Origin: Planctomycetota bacterium
GTDB lineage: Bacteria > Planctomycetota > SZUA-567 > H5-PLA8
DNA: 64,000 nt
Direction of reading: 5' to 3'
NCBI GenBank assembly: GCA_016200135.1
Contig: JACQFI010000070.1
Coordinates: 72,356 to 136,355, forward strand
Positions 8,697 to 17,363 of the stretch are shown here, one piece after another (positions within the stretch are counted from its first letter, which is position 1; each line of letters begins with the position of its first letter). The notes beneath the pieces were generated by a model that ran no database searches, was not told the origin of the DNA, and was given only the letters and a program-made list of their open reading frames with translations. A program made the translations under genes and the position numbers.

Positions 8697-11600
8697 TTAC
8701 TGCGCCGGCTGTTCGGTACTTTGCGTCGGTCCAAGTCCCTTCCCCTGGTAGTGGATGCTGTCTGGATCGTCTGGATCTAGCGAAGCGGATTGCGCACGCG
8801 CGCCAAGAAAACACGCGAAGAAGGATGGCAAGATCAGCAGCGTTGCTATCGTTGCTCCGACCAAACCGCCTAGGGCGGCTCGGCCCAAGGGCGCCATCTG
8901 TTCTCCGCTCTCTCCAAGGCCGAGCGCCATCGGGAGCATGCCTGCTATCATGGCGGTGCTCGTCATGAGAATCGGCCGCAGACGACTGCGGGCGCCTTCA
9001 ATGGCGGCGGCGTCCGGTGTCGCGCCCCCCACGCGGCTGCGTTCAGCGAAGGTTACGAGCAAGATAGCATTCGCTACGCCAACGCCCGTAGCCATGATCG
9101 CGCCCATGAACGATTGGACGTTTAGCGTAGAACCGGTCGCAAACAGCGTGATCACGGCACCGGCCAACACGGCGGGAACGGCGGTGACGATCACGACTGC
9201 CAAGCGGAAGGACTGAAAGTACGCGGCCAAGAGCAAAAGCACGACAATAACAGACATGACGAGGCCGGTCGCCAGGCTCGTCTTCATCTGCTTCAGCGGA
9301 GCCAGTTGTCCACGGACTTCAATACTGACGCTCTTGGGCGGATCGCCCAAGGCCCTGATGGCTTCCGCAATGTCTTGCTCTGCACCGCCAAGATTTCGGC
9401 CTGCGACGTTGGCCGTAAGCGTCACTATGCGCCGCATATTGTAGCGGTCGTATTCGCCGGGCATGCTCCCGGCGGAAACCGTTGCCACGTCGCGGACAAG
9501 CACCTGACCCTCTTGACTCGTTTTTACGGGCACAGCCTTAAGTGCTTCCATCGAATCCATAGAGGCCTGTAGGAGTTCAATCTGAACCTGATAGCCAAGA
9601 CCTGTCTTAGGGTCTGCCCAGAAGATCGGCACTACGTAACGGCTTGATGAAGTGGCCGCGACCAGGGAGCGCGAGACTTCGGATGCAGTCAGTCCGAAAT
9701 AACCAGCGCGTTCGCGGTCAATGGTTACGTCCACGGTCGGGTAGCCAAGCGGTTGGCCGTATTGAAGGTCACGCAGAGATGAAATCTTGGCCATTTGCTC
9801 CTTCAATTTTGCGGCGAAGGCTTCGTTTTCAGCGAAGGCTGGACCGCTTACAGCGACTTCAATCGGCGTAGGGGACCCGAAGCTCATTACATCACTAATA
9901 ATATCGCCGGACTCGAAGGAGAACTTCACGCCAGGGAGGGCAGCAGTTAGCCGCTCGCGAAGACGTTCCTTTAGCTCATCTACTTTGATTCCTGACTCTC
10001 GTTTCAGATTGACCCGTAGCACGCCTTCATGAGGGCCGCCCATCCAAATAAATATACTGTTAATCGGATAGTTCGGCGTCGGAATCCCGACGAAACCAAC
10101 GGTCTTATCAACGGTGTCGGCTCCCACTTCCTCCTTAATCGCATCGAGCACGCGGGTGGAGATCGCCTCTGTTCGTTCTATGCGCGTCCCTTCAGGAGCG
10201 CGAAAACGTAGTTGGAACTGGCCCGTATCGACGGTCGGAAAGATTTCCTGACTAAGTTTGGTTCCGACCGCCAAGACCGCCAGCACGGTTAATCCCAAGT
10301 ACACGGCGACTACAACCCAGCGAATGCGTACCAGCGTCTTCAATCCCTGGCTGTATCCTTCGCGAAGCCTCTCAAAGCCTCCGGTTCGCTGGGCCGTATG
10401 GCTTTCCGATGAACTCTTACGCAATAACCATGCGCTCATTACGGGTACGAAGGTGCTGGAAAGCAGATAGGAGGCAACCATGGAAAAACTCACCGCAAGC
10501 GACAGCGGCACAAACATTGCCTTTGCGGCACCGATCATAAAGAATGATGGAATGAAGACCGAGAGGACGCAAAGCATGGCCAGCAACCGCGGGAAAGCCG
10601 TCTCTACGCTGCCGTCGAGGATCGCACGTACCAGGCTTCCTGGGCGTTCCATGTGGGTATGGATGTTCTCAATCGCCACCGTCGCTTCGTCCACGAGAAT
10701 GCCTACGGCGAGCGCAAGGCCGCCAAGGGTCATGATATTGATCGTCTGACCACAGAGACTCAGGGCGAAAACCGCAACTAGTAGGGCAAGAGGGATGTTG
10801 AGGACCACGACCAGCGCGCTACGCCAATCACGCAGAAAGAGCAAAACCATGAGGCTGGTCAATATTGCGCCGAGCAGACCTTCCAACATCAACCCCTTCA
10901 TGGCGCGCGTGACGTATGGAGATTGGTCGAACTCAAAGCTGACGTGGATGTCATCAGGAATGGCCGCCTGCATTTTGGGTAGCGCGGTCTTTACTTGGTC
11001 AACAACAGCTAGCGTAGATGCGTCGGGACGCTTCGTGACGGCGATATATACGGTTCGTTTGCCGTCCACGAGCGCGTAGCCGGTCGAAACGTCAGCGCTG
11101 TCTTCGACCTTTCCAATGTCGTGTATGGTCACCGGAGGAGTGCCCAGTCGAATGGGAATCTTCTCGAATTCTTGCAAATTGGGTGCGACAGAATTTACAC
11201 GCACGATGGGCATGGAGTCGGGCAGATATAGATTGCCCGATGGATTGATTGAACTACCTGCCGCCAGCGCTTTTGTGATCTCATCGGGCGTCATATTGAA
11301 AGCACGCAATCGTTCAGGGTCTGCACGAACCACAATGGTCCGTTGCGAGCCACCAAAGGGTGGTGGAGCCGAGACGCCTGGCAGATTACCGAACATGGGC
11401 CGGACACGATTGAGTGCCAGGTCCTGAATCTCGCGAATCTGGCGCGTCCGGCTTGAAAAGACTAGGAAGCCGACCGGTACACTGCCAGCGTCGAAGCGCA
11501 TGACGAATGGCGGCACCGTACCCGGCGGCATGAACGACCGCGCGCGATTCACGTACGAAATCGTCTCTGCCATGGCCTGCGCCATGTTGGTGCCGGGATG

Positions 11601-11885
11601 GAAGTACAGCTTCGTCAGCGCCATGCCCTGGATGTTCTTGGACTCGACATGCTCGATGCCTGTGATGTAGAGGAAATGGTACTCGTAATAGTAAGTAAGG
11701 AATCCTTCCATCTGGGCCGGGTCCATGCCGCCGTAGGGCTGCGCGACGTAAATCACCGGCACGCCCATGTCGGGGAATATATCCACGGGCATCTGCTGGA
11801 GGGCACGATAGGACGCGAGCGCGATGGCGAGCATCGCTACAAGTATCGAAATCGGCCTACGCATGGCAAAGCGTACGAGATTCAT
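8697..11885 (-). CDS. RND efflux permease, AcrB/HAE1-like
   Basis: 1062 aa, the usual size for an RND trimer subunit: a first membrane helix (RRPISILVAMLAIALASY), two large periplasmic loops and 12 predicted membrane segments. The TM4 proton-relay motif reads VGILVDEATVAIEN, so the classic Asp-Asp pair is Asp-Glu. TM10 reads GVGVANAILLVTFAE without the Lys of AcrB. These variants occur in a branch of HAE-type pumps. It is not of the metal (HME) type by these motifs. It works with the adaptor at 11925-13271 and the TolC protein at 7152-8678. Confidence 0.93.
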   Translation of the reverse strand: MNLVRFAMRRPISILVAMLAIALASYRALQQMPVDIFPDMGVPVIYVAQPYGGMDPAQMEGFLTYYYEYHFLYITGIEHVESKNIQGMALTKLYFHPGTNMAQAMAETISYVNRARSFMPPGTVPPFVMRFDAGSVPVGFLVFSSRTRQIREIQDLALNRVRPMFGNLPGVSAPPPFGGSQRTIVVRADPERLRAFNMTPDEITKALAAGSSINPSGNLYLPDSMPIVRVNSVAPNLQEFEKIPIRLGTPPVTIHDIGKVEDSADVSTGYALVDGKRTVYIAVTKRPDASTLAVVDQVKTALPKMQAAIPDDIHVSFEFDQSPYVTRAMKGLMLEGLLGAILTSLMVLLFLRDWRSALVVVLNIPLALLVAVFALSLCGQTINIMTLGGLALAVGILVDEATVAIENIHTHMERPGSLVRAILDGSVETAFPRLLAMLCVLSVFIPSFFMIGAAKAMFVPLSLAVSFSMVASYLLSSTFVPVMSAWLLRKSSSESHTAQRTGGFERLREGYSQGLKTLVRIRWVVVAVYLGLTVLAVLAVGTKLSQEIFPTVDTGQFQLRFRAPEGTRIERTEAISTRVLDAIKEEVGADTVDKTVGFVGIPTPNYPINSIFIWMGGPHEGVLRVNLKRESGIKVDELKERLRERLTAALPGVKFSFESGDIISDVMSFGSPTPIEVAVSGPAFAENEAFAAKLKEQMAKISSLRDLQYGQPLGYPTVDVTIDRERAGYFGLTASEVSRSLVAATSSSRYVVPIFWADPKTGLGYQVQIELLQASMDSMEALKAVPVKTSQEGQVLVRDVATVSAGSMPGEYDRYNMRRIVTLTANVAGRNLGGAEQDIAEAIRALGDPPKSVSIEVRGQLAPLKQMKTSLATGLVMSVIVVLLLLAAYFQSFRLAVVIVTAVPAVLAGAVITLFATGSTLNVQSFMGAIMATGVGVANAILLVTFAERSRVGGATPDAAAIEGARSRLRPILMTSTAMIAGMLPMALGLGESGEQMAPLGRAALGGLVGATIATLLILPSFFACFLGARAQSASLDPDDPDSIHYQGKGLGPTQSTEQPAQ

Positions 11886-11924
11886 GCCCGTAAGGCTCCT
11901 GGCCTGACAAGGTGCTTACCTATG

Positions 11925-13271
11925 CTATTTGTCTTTCTTGGGCGCGGCCTTTACATGCGCTCCAGCGGCCACGCCTGCTTTGGGGTTAACGACGACTTGA
12001 TCTGCTTCGCTCAGGCCTTCCAGCACTTCGACACGCCCGCCTTCTTCGATTCCCACCTTCACGGGTTTTCGCACTGCCGTCTCGTCCTGCACAACAAGCA
12101 CGAACCGCTCCTGACCTTCGGAGAGCAACGCCGAGGTTGGAACGGCCAGCACGTTCGCATGCCGTTCGAGATCGAGGAGGACCTTCGCGTACATGCCGTG
12201 CAAAAGCTTGCCGTCGGCGTTCGGCAGGTCGATCTCCGCGCGCATGGTCCTTGTGCCAGGGTTTATCGCGGCGGCGATGCGTGTGACTTTGCCGTCGTAC
12301 GACGCGCCCTTTAGGCCGTACGGCTTGACCTTGGCGACGATGCCAAGGACCACGAAAGAAACCTCCGTCTCGGGGACATCTACGAAGGTTCGGATCGCAT
12401 CGACGCGCTGAACAGCGAACATTGGAGACGTGCGATTGACGGTGGCAGCCTGGACTAAAGCGCCCTTGTCTATCCAGCGTTTAGTAATCACCCCGTCGAA
12501 GGGGGCGCTGATCTGCGTGTATTGCAGGAGCGTCTGAACCTTGTCTACTTGCGCGGCGGCAAGATCGACTTGAGCTTTTGCAATTTCGACTTGAGCTTCG
12601 GCACTGGCATGGCCAGCCTCGGCGCTCTGAACGTCCGCCTCGGCTGCGGCAATCTTCGATTCGGCGATTTTCACTTCGGCGCGTGCGACTTGGAGCTGGC
12701 AGCGAGTCTCATCAAGATCCTGGTCGGTCACGGCCTTCTCGTTAAACAGTCTCTCGCGTCGCTGAAAGGTGACCTCTTTAAGCGCGAGTTCCGACTTGCG
12801 GCGCTCCAGCTCATTGCGGGTGACTTCCAGCCTTCGCTTGGCCTGTTCAAGAGCGGCCGATGCGGCCTTCATGCCTGCCGATTCAGCGGCCTTCCACGAG
12901 ACCGTCTTGGCCGCCTGCTGCGCCTTGGCTTCCTGTAAGTCCTTCGCCAATTCAGGAACGTCTAGGACAGCCAAAAGTTGTCCCGTCTTCACGCGGTCGC
13001 CAATGTCCACACGAACCTCGGCGACGTAGCCGGATACTTTGGCATAAAGGTCAGCCTGCTCCATCGCCTCCATGGTTCCAGGAAGATCGAGCGTTCGGGC
13101 CAACGAAGTTCGTTGGGGCAACACACACTCAACCGTTTGTCCGCTGGAGGCGGGCTCTCCAACCAGTTTGTCTTTGGCAGGTTCTGCGCAATATGCAGTG
13201 GAGTAGATTGTGGTGCAGGCTAGCAGGATTACAAAACCGCAAGGTTCGGCACGGTGAAAATGTAACCACAT
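11925..13271 (-). CDS. RND periplasmic adaptor (membrane fusion protein)
   Basis: 448 aa from ATG 13271, chosen over ATG 13289 because AAGGGG lies at a suitable distance. There is a signal-type N-terminus. A lipoyl half-motif (YAKVSGYVAEVRVDIGDRVKTGQLLAVLD) is followed by an unusually long coiled-coil hairpin (about residues 105-255, full of Ala/Glu/Lys heptads), the second lipoyl half (ISAPFDGVITKRWIDKGALV), then beta-barrel and membrane-proximal domains. It bridges the RND permease and TolC. It is the first gene of the operon, with a candidate promoter near 13415-13442. Confidence 0.92.
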   Translation of the reverse strand: MWLHFHRAEPCGFVILLACTTIYSTAYCAEPAKDKLVGEPASSGQTVECVLPQRTSLARTLDLPGTMEAMEQADLYAKVSGYVAEVRVDIGDRVKTGQLLAVLDVPELAKDLQEAKAQQAAKTVSWKAAESAGMKAASAALEQAKRRLEVTRNELERRKSELALKEVTFQRRERLFNEKAVTDQDLDETRCQLQVARAEVKIAESKIAAAEADVQSAEAGHASAEAQVEIAKAQVDLAAAQVDKVQTLLQYTQISAPFDGVITKRWIDKGALVQAATVNRTSPMFAVQRVDAIRTFVDVPETEVSFVVLGIVAKVKPYGLKGASYDGKVTRIAAAINPGTRTMRAEIDLPNADGKLLHGMYAKVLLDLERHANVLAVPTSALLSEGQERFVLVVQDETAVRKPVKVGIEEGGRVEVLEGLSEADQVVVNPKAGVAAGAHVKAAPKKDK

Positions 13272-13414
13272 GTTACACCCCTTCTCCAAGTAAAGGTTCT
13301 GCGCGAAGTCGCGGATTTCTTATGCGTCTGGATCCCACGCGAGCACTCATTAAACGGCCAACCGATTAGGCTAGGCAGAGCCAATAGGCAGCGATTTATG
13401 TTTGGCTGTTATTC

Positions 13415-13442
13415 TAAATACACGATGTAATACATGTTTCAA
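13415..13442 (-). promoter_or_regulatory. Candidate promoter with embedded palindrome for the efflux operon
   Basis: On the minus strand TTGAAA (13442-13437) is followed after 16 bases by TATTTA (13420-13415), a plausible sigma-70-type pair. The perfect palindrome ATGTA-A-TACAT (13425-13435) lies between the two boxes, where a repressor would block transcription. ChrB, encoded at the end of the operon, is a possible ligand. The whole 13272-13587 gap holds only this and the hairpin at 13531. Confidence 0.35.
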
Positions 13443-13530
13443 GGCACATTAACCGAGCGCTTGAGGCCGATACAAGGGGATCAAAAGGTATGACCGGATT
13501 TCGACGGCCATAGGATTGGGCTGGAAACAG

Positions 13531-13560
13531 AGCGGGGCGTGGCATTGGCCACACCCCGCT
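13531..13560 (-). terminator. Terminator hairpin after porin 1
   Basis: A 13-bp stem (13531-13543 with 13548-13560) has one non-Watson-Crick pair, which is G-U in minus-strand RNA but C-A in plus-strand RNA. It therefore serves the minus strand, 27 bases after the porin stop. The following T-run is weak (CTGTTTCC). Confidence 0.65.
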
Positions 13561-13587
13561 TTCCCTCATTAATACCCGAAAGAACGA

Positions 13588-15171
13588 CTACCAAGCGACC
13601 TGGAAGTTCACCAACAGGCTGTTGTTGTCCACCGCATGGAAGTTCCTGCGAGGCCCAGTTGCCGTGCCGACGGCACCCGGGAAACCTCTCCTAACCGTAT
13701 TGTCGTCCGGGTTGTCCACCACCACGTAGTTGAGTTGGATCTTCGCGTTGTCGCCCTTGATGTAATAGTTGATGCCGCCGGTCCAGGCCTTGGTGGCGAA
13801 GATGTCGGTGTGATTGTTCGGCCGCACGAGGTCCGCGACCATGATGTTCTGGAACTCTTCGTAGCGCAGGTCGAACTCGAAGTTCTTCAGCCAGCCCGGC
13901 GCGCTGTCCTTAAACACGCTGTCTGAAATCTTGTATCCCGTCGCGATGTAGAACCCCGTGACGTGAATAGGTCGGGGAAACGTCTGGTTGCCGGCGGTGG
14001 TTGTGTTGAGGAAGCCATTGGTGTCAAACTTGGCCACGGCGCCCGGCGCATTGCGATCCTCAATCCAGGCCCATTCGCCTTTCAGCCACCAGCCCTTCAC
14101 CGGGCCGCCGGGGCGATAGCTGCCCCAAGCGTAATAGCGGTTCGCATCCGTCTGCCGGCGGCCAAGGCCGTCGGTGAGCGGGCCGGCTTCGCCATGGACG
14201 GCATGCTCGCCAGACGCGCCCAGTTCCATGCTGCCCCAAGTCTCATGCTTCCAAACCGGACGAACGAGAATGCGCCAGAGGATGGACTTCTCATCGTTGT
14301 CGTCGACGCGGTTGTAGGGGTCGTTTCCGGAGGTAAAGAACCAGTTGCCGGCGCTGTCGAAGGTGCCGAGCCAATACTGGAATCGGTCGTCCCACCACGT
14401 GCCGTGCGCGGAGACGCCCAGATCGCGGTTGTCGCAAAGCTGGCCGATCATGGAGCGCTCGACGAAGTCGATCTGGCTGCTGGGGCGGATGCCTTCCTCG
14501 CCCATCTGCGACTTGAACTGGCCGATTTGGAAGTCGTGATGCGGCACGATGCCATGGTAATTGATAAAGGCGTCCTTGAGGATGCTCTTGCCGTTTCCGC
14601 CCGCGCTGGCGTTTTGCACGCTGGCCGGCACCACAGGCGTATCCTTTGTGGCAAAGAGGCCTACGTTGCTGGGAAAGGCCGGGCGGCCGTCGAGCGTGCG
14701 CGCCGGGTCGAACATAATCACGCCGCGAACATTCTCATGGATATCCATGGTAAAGCCCAGTTCGGTGCGGCGGATGGAGAACGAATCGTTGTCCTTGCCT
14801 TCGTTGGTATCGCCGCCCAAGAGACCGGGCTTGTTGCCAAAGAACCCGATGTTGTCGTTCTGGATGCTGTAGTACCAGACTTGCAGCAAGCCGAAGACCT
14901 GCAATTTGCCCTGTTTGGTCGTAACGGCGGCGTTCGGCCCGTACTTATTCTCAACCGCAGCCTGGGCGGAAGAGATGGGCGCTTTGGCATCGGAGCGCTG
15001 CTTCTTGAGCCCCTCGATTTCGGCCCGGTCGGACGCCTTGTCCTTCTTGAACTGATCGAGGTCCTTCTTCAATTGCTCAACTTCTTTCGCCAGTTCGGCG
15101 TCGGAAGCGGGCAGGTTGACGCACAGGGCAAAACCGGCCAAGAGAGCCGACAGCAGCGCATTCCTAAGCAT
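13588..15171 (-). CDS. OprP/OprO-like porin 1
   Basis: 527 aa from ATG 15171. GGAGG at 15182-15178 sits 6 bases away, while the two in-frame ATGs upstream are too close to it or precede it. A signal peptide is followed by a periplasmic coiled coil (LAKEVEQLKKDLDQFKKDK), then a beta-barrel starting with GLLQVWYYSIQND, then FSIRRTELGFTMDIHENVRG and ending in NFQVAW with a terminal aromatic, as expected for outer-membrane barrels. The fold matches the phosphate-selective porin O/P family. Ion selectivity cannot be read from sequence. It is the third of three tandem paralogs. Confidence 0.85.
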   Translation of the reverse strand: MLRNALLSALLAGFALCVNLPASDAELAKEVEQLKKDLDQFKKDKASDRAEIEGLKKQRSDAKAPISSAQAAVENKYGPNAAVTTKQGKLQVFGLLQVWYYSIQNDNIGFFGNKPGLLGGDTNEGKDNDSFSIRRTELGFTMDIHENVRGVIMFDPARTLDGRPAFPSNVGLFATKDTPVVPASVQNASAGGNGKSILKDAFINYHGIVPHHDFQIGQFKSQMGEEGIRPSSQIDFVERSMIGQLCDNRDLGVSAHGTWWDDRFQYWLGTFDSAGNWFFTSGNDPYNRVDDNDEKSILWRILVRPVWKHETWGSMELGASGEHAVHGEAGPLTDGLGRRQTDANRYYAWGSYRPGGPVKGWWLKGEWAWIEDRNAPGAVAKFDTNGFLNTTTAGNQTFPRPIHVTGFYIATGYKISDSVFKDSAPGWLKNFEFDLRYEEFQNIMVADLVRPNNHTDIFATKAWTGGINYYIKGDNAKIQLNYVVVDNPDDNTVRRGFPGAVGTATGPRRNFHAVDNNSLLVNFQVAW

Positions 15172-15318
15172 ATCCATCCTCCATGAAGCCACAGCGCCGA
15201 ATGGGCGCAGGCAGGGGTGAAACGGCGGTGTTCGGGTGAAAGGGCATTCAGGCGCTTCGATAAAAGTATAAGTAAGTCGTTTGATGTCAAGGACGAGTTA
15301 GGGTTGCGTTATGAAACA

Positions 15319-15350
15319 ACGCGGGGTGTGGCCTTGGCCACACCCCGCGT
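15319..15350 (-). terminator. Terminator hairpin after porin 2
   Basis: A perfect 15-bp inverted repeat (15319-15333 with 15336-15350) lies 30 bases after the porin 2 stop, with TTGTTTCAT following on the minus strand. Its core (GCGGGGTGTGGCC) is nearly the same as that of the porin 1 hairpin. Confidence 0.75.
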
Positions 15351-15379
15351 ACGCATACGTCAGATTGTACGATCCAGAC

Positions 15380-17035
15380 TTACCACGCCACTTGGAAATT
15401 CACGACCAGGCTGTTGTTGTCCACAGCATGGAAGTTGCGGCGGGGTCCCGTGGCCGTGCCCACGGCGCCGGTGAAGCCGCGGGTAACCGTGGCGCCTGCG
15501 TCGGGGTTGTCAACCACGTTGTAATTGATCTGGATCTTGGCGTTGTCGCCCTTGATGTAGTAGTTGATGCCACCCGTCCACACGTCCGTCGCGAAGACGT
15601 CCGTGCGGCGGTTGAAGTTGACCAGATCGGCAACCTGCACGTTCTGGAACTGCTCGTAGCGGAAGGCGAACTCGAAGTTCTTGAGCCAGCCCGGCGCGCT
15701 ATCCTTGAACACGCTGTCGCTGATCTTGTAGCCGGTCGCAAAGTAGAAGCCCGTCCGCGAACTCGGATTGGGCGCGATCTGCAAGCCGGCCGCCCCCACC
15801 GAGGCAAGGAAAGTAGAATTGCCGGGATTCACGAAGCCCGTGGCCGGATTGACCTGTGCAACGTAGAGCGACGCATTGCGGTCCTTGAGCCAAGCAAACT
15901 CGCCCTTGAGCCACCAACCCTTAACCGGACCGCCGGGACGATAGCTCGCCCAAGCGTAATAGCGGTTGGCGCTGGTCTTCTGGAAACCCAAACCATCGAC
16001 CGGATTGCCCGCCGTGCGATCACCACCGGCTTCACCGTGAATACCGTGTTCACCGCTGGCGCCCAGTTCAAGGCTGCCCCACGTCTCGTTCTTCCACAAC
16101 GGGCGTACGAGAACACGCCACGTGAACGACTTGTTATCGTTGTCGTCCACGCGATTCTGCTGCGGGCCGGCGGACTGGAACCAGTTGCCCGCGTCGTTAA
16201 AGGCACCGAGCCAGTACTGGAAGCGGTCATCCCACCAAGTGCCGTGGACGGTAAGGCCCGTATCGCGGCTCTCGTAGGTCTGGCCGATCATGGAGCGTTC
16301 GATGAAGTCCAAGCTGGCATCGCTGCGGATGCCTTCCTCGCCCAGGAACGGCTTGTACTGGCCAACGGTGAAATCATGGTGCGGAACGACACCGTGGTAA
16401 TTGATGTAGGCGTCTTCCAGGATGCCTTTTGATGGGGCATTTGTTCCAATGAAAGCTCCAAAGGACGTAAAGCCAAACTGCCTGCCGGCATCTTCGCCGT
16501 AGCGAACCGCCGCTGCATCGCCCGAGAAGCCGTCTTCACGGCCCCGAGTGAACAGGCCGACGTTCGTCGGGAAGCTCGGACGGCCGGTGATTGCGCGCGC
16601 CGGGTCGATCATGACGACCGCGCTGACGTTCTCGTGGATGTCCATCGTGAAGCGCAACTGCGCGCGGCGGATCGCAAACGAGTCGTTATCCTTCATCTCG
16701 TTCGTGTCGCCGCCCAAAGCTACCCTGGGCGAAACATCGCCGAAGAAGCCGATGTTGTCGTTCTGGATGCTGTAGTACCAGACCTGCACGAGCCCGCTGA
16801 TGGTCAGCTTGCCCTGCTTGGTCGTGACGGCCGCGTTCGGGCCGTATTTGTTCTCGACGGAGGCCTGTGCCGACGCGATGGGCGTCTTGGCCGAGGTCCG
16901 TTCCTTCTTCATCTCTTCAAGTTCTCTTTTGACCTTGTCGAGCTCCTTACGGAGATCGTCATCGGCCGCCCGAGTCATCTTCGGGAGCACGAGCGCTACG
17001 AGCGCAAGTACGAACACCCATTTCCTGAGATCCAA
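15380..17035 (-). CDS. OprP/OprO-like porin 2, TTG start
   Basis: 551 aa. The start is TTG 17035, preceded by AAGGAGGAGG (17050-17041) with 5 bases spacing. No ATG occurs before the middle of the signal peptide, and the paralog at 17364 starts the same way. Order: signal peptide ending in RAADD, coiled coil (DLRKELDKVKRELEEMKKE), linker ENKYGPNAAVTTKQG, then barrel strands beginning LTISGLVQVWYYSIQND, ending VNFQVAW. Probably an anion-type porin by family. It is closest to its two neighbours, consistent with tandem duplication. Confidence 0.85.
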   Translation of the reverse strand: MDLRKWVFVLALVALVLPKMTRAADDDLRKELDKVKRELEEMKKERTSAKTPIASAQASVENKYGPNAAVTTKQGKLTISGLVQVWYYSIQNDNIGFFGDVSPRVALGGDTNEMKDNDSFAIRRAQLRFTMDIHENVSAVVMIDPARAITGRPSFPTNVGLFTRGREDGFSGDAAAVRYGEDAGRQFGFTSFGAFIGTNAPSKGILEDAYINYHGVVPHHDFTVGQYKPFLGEEGIRSDASLDFIERSMIGQTYESRDTGLTVHGTWWDDRFQYWLGAFNDAGNWFQSAGPQQNRVDDNDNKSFTWRVLVRPLWKNETWGSLELGASGEHGIHGEAGGDRTAGNPVDGLGFQKTSANRYYAWASYRPGGPVKGWWLKGEFAWLKDRNASLYVAQVNPATGFVNPGNSTFLASVGAAGLQIAPNPSSRTGFYFATGYKISDSVFKDSAPGWLKNFEFAFRYEQFQNVQVADLVNFNRRTDVFATDVWTGGINYYIKGDNAKIQINYNVVDNPDAGATVTRGFTGAVGTATGPRRNFHAVDNNSLVVNFQVAW

Positions 17036-17283
17036 GGTTTCCTCCTCCTTTTAGCTGCAACGCTGCGCCAGAGTCGCTCTGGCTTCCCCCAATGCGAGCC
17101 AGTGACTGGATGCACGGTACTATCCAATGCATCTACGGGTATTTCTATTCTGCCAGGAAGCGCCGGGGTTTATAGCGAAGCGTTAGCAGGAAATCAATCG
17201 AATATTTAGATTGTATGAAGCCCGCGTTAAGGATGATTATTGCAACTACTTGATATAATAGATGTTATAATTGTTATTTAGAA

Positions 17284-17298
17284 TTGAACACTGTTCAA
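17284..17298. promoter_or_regulatory. Palindrome TTGAACA-C-TGTTCAA, candidate operator
   Basis: Perfect 7-base arms around a single central C, in the DNA upstream of porin 2. The form is typical of a dimeric repressor site. It borders the T-run of the porin 3 terminator. Confidence 0.4.
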
Positions 17299-17336
17299 AA
17301 AACAACGTGGTGCGAGGCGTTAACCCCGCACCACGT
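17297..17336 (-). terminator. Terminator hairpin after porin 3
   Basis: A 13-bp stem (17305-17317 with 17324-17336) has one pair that is U-G in minus-strand RNA and A-C in plus-strand RNA. It is followed on the minus strand by TGTTTTTTG, so it works for porin 3, whose stop is 28 bases upstream. Confidence 0.8.
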
Positions 17337-17363
17337 CAATACTAGGTACGGCTGCTCAAAAAA

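Larger units (their letters stand above)
17036..17363. other. Intergenic stretch between porin 2 and porin 3
   Basis: 328 bases without a gene. It holds the porin 3 terminator (17297-17336), an A/T-rich 15-base palindrome (17284-17298) and A/T-rich DNA upstream of porin 2 that should contain its promoter. I could not fix a convincing -35/-10 pair. Confidence 0.6.
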
